From Brevibacterium luteolum (GTDB taxonomy: Bacteria > Actinomycetota > Actinomycetes > Actinomycetales > Brevibacteriaceae), in assembly GCF_013004595.1 (NCBI RefSeq), contig NZ_JABEMC010000003.1, positions 357,819 through 421,818 on the forward strand: a stretch of DNA of 64,000 nt. Direction: 5' to 3'. Positions 61,181 through 64,000 of the stretch are shown piece after piece (position 1 is the stretch's first letter; each line of letters opens with the position of its first letter). The notes under the pieces are model-generated. The model had not been told where the DNA came from, did not search any database, and was given only the letters and a program-made list of their open reading frames with translations. The translations under genes were made by a program, and so were the position numbers.

Positions 61181-63859
61181 TCAGTGGGCGGCGTCCTGCC
61201 AGGACCGGCCGACGCCGATGTTGACGTCGAGTGGGACTGAGAGCTCAGCGGCCTGTCCCATCGTCGTGCGCAGCACCTCGCTGACGGCCTCGCGCTCTCC
61301 GCCGGCAAGTTCGACGATGATCTCATCGTGGACCTGCAGCAGCATCCGGCTCTTGAGGTCGGAGGCGGCGAAGGCATCGCGCAGGTTGAGCATTGCGATC
61401 TTCATGATGTCGGCAGCCGAGCCCTGGATCGGGGCGTTGAGGGCGGCGCGCTCGGCCATCTCGCGAATCTGCCGGTTCGAGCTGCCGAGTTCTGGCAGGT
61501 AGCGGCGCCGGCCGTACATCGTCTCGGTGTAGCCGCGGCCGCGGGCCTCGGCGACGATCTCATCGAGGTAGTCCTTGACCGCGCCGAAGCGCTCGAAGTA
61601 GCCCTCCATGAGCCCGCGGGCCTCTTCGACGGAGATCCGCAGCTGGCGTGAGAGCCCGAAGGCCGACAGTCCGTAGACGAGTCCGTAGGACATCGCCTTG
61701 ACCTTCGCGCGCATCTCCGCGCTGACCTCGTCGACGCCGACGTTGAAGACCTTCGAACCGACGTAGGAGTGCAGGTCCTCACCGGCGTTGAACGCAGCGA
61801 TGAGGCTCTCATCACCGGACAGGTGGGCCATGATCCGCATCTCGATCTGCGAGTAGTCCGCGGAGATGAGGTCTGTGTAGCCGGCATCGGCTTCGGAGAC
61901 GAAGACATGCCGGATCCGCCGGCCGGCCTCGGTGCGCACCGGGATGTTCTGCAGGTTCGGATCCGTCGAGGACAGCCGGCCGGTGGCGGCGATCGTCTGC
62001 TGGTAGACGGTGTGGATCCGGCCGTCGTCGGCGACCATCCGCTCGAGCCCGGCGACGGTCTGCTTGAGCTTGATGACGTCGCGGTGGGCGAGCAGGTGTT
62101 CGAGGAACGGGTGCTCGCTCTTGATGTAGAGGTCGGCCAGTGCCTCGGCGTTCGTTGTGTAGCCGGTGCGGGTCTTGCGGGTCTTGGGCAGGTCGAGCTC
62201 TTCGAACAGCACCACCTGCAGCTGCTTGGGCGAGTTGAGGTTGACCTCGTGGCCGATCGCCTCGTACGCCTGCTGCGCGCAGGTCTCGGCCTGCCGGGTG
62301 AATTCGTCGATGAGGTCGGAGAGCTCGCTGCGGTCGATGGCGATGCCGGTGTGCTCCATATCGGCAAGCACCTGCACGAGCGGCACCTCGATCTCACGCA
62401 GCACCCCTGCCATGCCGGCAGAGTCAATCTCTGCGGTGAGCACCGGTGCGAGCCAGGCGATCGCGGCAGCGGCCTGTCCGAAGGCGGTGAGCCGTTCATT
62501 GCCGTCGTCGAGGTCGAGGGCGAGCTGCCCCTCATCGGAGGGTTCGGCCAGGGAGATCCCGCAGTGCGTGCCGGCAAGGTCGGCGAGGTCGTAGGAGCGG
62601 GCACCGGGTTCGAGGAGGTAGCCGGCGATCTCGGTGTCGATGGCCAGGCGCACATCGTGGTAGCCGGCATCGGCCAGTGCTTTGAGCTGGGTCTTCGCGC
62701 CGTGGAAGGCCAGGCTCAGGTGCGAGGTCAGAAACTCTGAGAGCGCTTCGACGGCACCCGGGTCGAGGGTCGTGAGGTCGAACGCGATGGCACTGTCCTC
62801 GGTGGCCAAGCCGATGACGTCGACGCTGCCGGAGCCGAGCTCATAGGTGCCGTTCGTCGCTACGGCGACGAGCGCCTCGGCGTCGGTGCCCTGCAGCCAT
62901 TCCACGAGAGCGTCACTGTCGGCGACCGCTGCCTCGGGCAGGGAGCTCGCCGGCGCCTCGGCGGGGGTCTCATCCTGGCCGACGAGGGCGTCGAGGCGGG
63001 CGCCGAGCTGCCGGAACTCCAGCTGGTCGAACAGTTCGCTCACGGCCGGACGGTCGACGCCGGTCCAGGTGACGTCGTCGATGGCGACGGGCAGCTCGAG
63101 GTCGTCGATGAGCTTATTCAGCCGGTAGTTGCGTTCGACGTCGTCGAGGTGCTCGCGCAGGTTGCCGCCGACCTTGCCGCCGATGTCCTCGGCGTTGTCG
63201 ATGACGGCAGGCAGGTCGCCGTACTTGACCAGCCATTTCGCTGCGGTCTTATCACCGACGCCGGGCACGCCGGGCAGGTTGTCGGCCTTCTCTCCGACGA
63301 GAGCGGCCAGCCCGCGGTAGTTGGCGGGTGTGACGCCGTACTTTTCCTCGATCGCGGCAGGAGTCATGCGGCTGAGGTCGGAGACCCCGCGCTTGGGGTA
63401 GAGGATCGTGACGCCGTCGCGGGCGAGCTGGAAGGAGTCCTTGTCACCGGTGATGATGTACGTGTCGATGCCGGCATGCTCCCCCTGCTGGGCGAGCGTG
63501 GCGAGCACGTCGTCGGCTTCGTAGTTCTCCTTCGTCACGACCGCGATGTTCATCGCCGCCAGCACGTCCTTGATGATCTCGACCTGGCCGTGGAACTCGT
63601 CCGGGGTCTTCGCACGGCCGGCCTTGTACTCGCTGTACTCGGCGAGCCGGAAGGTCTCGCGGCCGAGGTCGAAGGCCACCGCGATGTGACTCGGCGCCTC
63701 CTCGCGGCAGACGTTGAGCAGCATGGACACGAAGCCGAACACGGCGTTCGTCGACTGCCCGGTGGTCGTCGAGAAGTTCTCCACCGGCAGCGCGTAGAAC
63801 GCGCGGTAGGCAAGGGAGTGTCCGTCGATGAGAAGGAGTTTCTGGCTCTGTTCGCTCAC
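61181..63859 (-). CDS. polA: DNA polymerase I
   Basis: An 892-residue repair and Okazaki-fragment polymerase. The N-terminal 5'-nuclease has LLLIDGHSLAYRAFYALP, ENYEADDVLAT and GVPGVGDKTAAKW. The middle 3'-5' exonuclease domain lacks the DxE metal-binding motif (ALVAVATNGTYELGSG stands there), so proofreading is presumably absent, as in other actinobacteria. Polymerase motifs are DYSQIEMRIMAHLSG near residue 668, RAKVKAMSYGLVYG and QVHDEIIVE near 843. GTG 63859 follows TAGGCT by six bases. Confidence 0.96.
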   Translation of the reverse strand: MSEQSQKLLLIDGHSLAYRAFYALPVENFSTTTGQSTNAVFGFVSMLLNVCREEAPSHIAVAFDLGRETFRLAEYSEYKAGRAKTPDEFHGQVEIIKDVLAAMNIAVVTKENYEADDVLATLAQQGEHAGIDTYIITGDKDSFQLARDGVTILYPKRGVSDLSRMTPAAIEEKYGVTPANYRGLAALVGEKADNLPGVPGVGDKTAAKWLVKYGDLPAVIDNAEDIGGKVGGNLREHLDDVERNYRLNKLIDDLELPVAIDDVTWTGVDRPAVSELFDQLEFRQLGARLDALVGQDETPAEAPASSLPEAAVADSDALVEWLQGTDAEALVAVATNGTYELGSGSVDVIGLATEDSAIAFDLTTLDPGAVEALSEFLTSHLSLAFHGAKTQLKALADAGYHDVRLAIDTEIAGYLLEPGARSYDLADLAGTHCGISLAEPSDEGQLALDLDDGNERLTAFGQAAAAIAWLAPVLTAEIDSAGMAGVLREIEVPLVQVLADMEHTGIAIDRSELSDLIDEFTRQAETCAQQAYEAIGHEVNLNSPKQLQVVLFEELDLPKTRKTRTGYTTNAEALADLYIKSEHPFLEHLLAHRDVIKLKQTVAGLERMVADDGRIHTVYQQTIAATGRLSSTDPNLQNIPVRTEAGRRIRHVFVSEADAGYTDLISADYSQIEMRIMAHLSGDESLIAAFNAGEDLHSYVGSKVFNVGVDEVSAEMRAKVKAMSYGLVYGLSAFGLSRQLRISVEEARGLMEGYFERFGAVKDYLDEIVAEARGRGYTETMYGRRRYLPELGSSNRQIREMAERAALNAPIQGSAADIMKIAMLNLRDAFAASDLKSRMLLQVHDEIIVELAGGEREAVSEVLRTTMGQAAELSVPLDVNIGVGRSWQDAAH

Positions 63860-63865
63860 CCTGCA

Positions 63866-63871
63866 AGCCTA
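63866..63871 (-). promoter_or_regulatory. -10 box of probably leaderless polA transcript
   Basis: TAGGCT on the minus strand, six bases before the GTG at 63859. The -35 position (about 63889-63894) falls at the junction with the IS-like sequence. Confidence 0.55.
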
Positions 63872-63914
63872 GCTGTACTTCCTCGGGAGGTTGTGATCGG
63901 GATTTGAGGTGAAA

Positions 63915-63968
63915 GAAGACCTCCGATATCGAAGTGGGTAACCACACTCACTCGAACCGGAGGTCTTC
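63915..63968 (+). promoter_or_regulatory. Inverted repeat burying the transposase ribosome-binding site
   Basis: GAAGACCTCCG (63915-63925) is the exact reverse complement of CGGAGGTCTTC (63958-63968). The right arm contains GGAGG (63959-63963), the Shine-Dalgarno six bases before the ATG at 63970. Read-through RNA would hide it. Confidence 0.7.
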
Positions 63969-63969
63969 C

Positions 63970-64000
63970 ATGACTCACCGTAATGCACCGATGACCGTCG
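63970..64000 (+). CDS. IS481-family transposase, N-terminal fragment
   Basis: Only ten codons are visible, reading MTHRNAPMTV, which matches the usual M(T/S)HxNAPLT start of IS481-type transposases. A GGAGG Shine-Dalgarno precedes it. The window ends here, so whether the gene is intact is unknown. Confidence 0.6.
   Translation, partial: MTHRNAPMTV

Larger units (their letters stand above)
63892..64000 (+). mobile_element. 5' end of an IS481-like insertion sequence (cut by the window)
   Basis: From about 63892 (TGTGATCGGG) the sequence looks like the left end of an IS481-family element, with the transposase ATG at 63970. The outer boundary is a guess from the TGT start; the other end and target duplication lie outside the window. 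TTGAGG (63904-63909), 17 bases, TATCGA (63927-63932) is a promoter candidate. Confidence 0.6.

Noticed and set aside
63915..63968. The inverted repeat as an IS terminal repeat
   Set aside because: Both arms lie close together before the transposase start, with the Shine-Dalgarno in one arm; terminal repeats should be at opposite ends of the element.

Overview
The window is a densely coded, high-GC chromosome segment from an actinobacterium. Gene content and order point there: a sufR-B-D-Rieske-C-S-U-T operon, fabG-fabI with an InhA-type Y-x6-K motif, rapZ-yvcK-whiA, uvrA/B/C clustered with polA-rpsA-coaE, a CoaE-GrpB fusion, DUF3099, SURF1 and a DUF3516 helicase. Many GTG starts and TANNNT -10 boxes directly in front of start codons fit as well. 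The order resembles the corresponding Mycobacterium and Micrococcales segments; a Micrococcales such as Brevibacterium is my guess, not a demonstration. I saw no rRNA, tRNA, CRISPR array or prophage. No gene-free stretch exceeds 300 bases; the longest is the 288-base ctaB/tkt divergent region.

Layout. 1-1.5 kb: a YbaK-type deacylase and an unassigned conserved protein. 1.7-7.6 kb: a complete type I restriction-modification operon, hsdM-hsdS-hsdR, the main accessory island. 7.8-19.4 kb: a SpoU methyltransferase, a TauE permease, an ABC ATPase, serB, a SixA-like phosphatase, the fabG-fabI pair, DUF3099/zinc-binding protein/SURF1, an ABC-F protein with an RNase HI carrying an unusual tail, and a zinc metallopeptidase. 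19.5-26.1 kb: the SUF iron-sulfur operon headed by its presumed repressor SufR. 26.2-31.7 kb: an ABC-2 exporter with ctaA, a CYTH-CHAD protein and ctaB. Together with SURF1 these serve haem A and cytochrome oxidase assembly. 32.0-40.3 kb: central carbon genes tkt-tal-pgi facing gap-pgk-tpiA-secG. 40.4-48.2 kb: whiA, yvcK, rapZ, uvrC, uvrA. 48.2-55.4 kb: a DUF3516 helicase, YciI, TerC, uvrB and OsmC. 55.4-63.9 kb: coaE, a polytopic membrane protein, rpsA, a methyltransferase and polA. At the right edge the 5' end of an IS481-like element begins.

The most interesting signals are mostly non-coding. HsdS has a 12-bp tandem repeat in its central spacer that could change restriction specificity. 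A manganese-type (yybP-ykoY) riboswitch candidate precedes terC, with a closing helix I could pair by eye. A hairpin at the IS edge would bury the transposase ribosome-binding site in read-through transcripts. At least nine genes show a -10 box 6-7 bases before the start codon, indicating leaderless mRNAs and fixing several starts. A palindrome overlaps the predicted sufR -35, and another lies upstream of gap. The zwf-opcA-pgl genes commonly found beside tkt-tal are absent here. The RNase HI carries a C-terminal ribbon-helix-helix-like segment.

All motif and pairing statements come from reading the sequence; family names come from memory of the families, with no database search.
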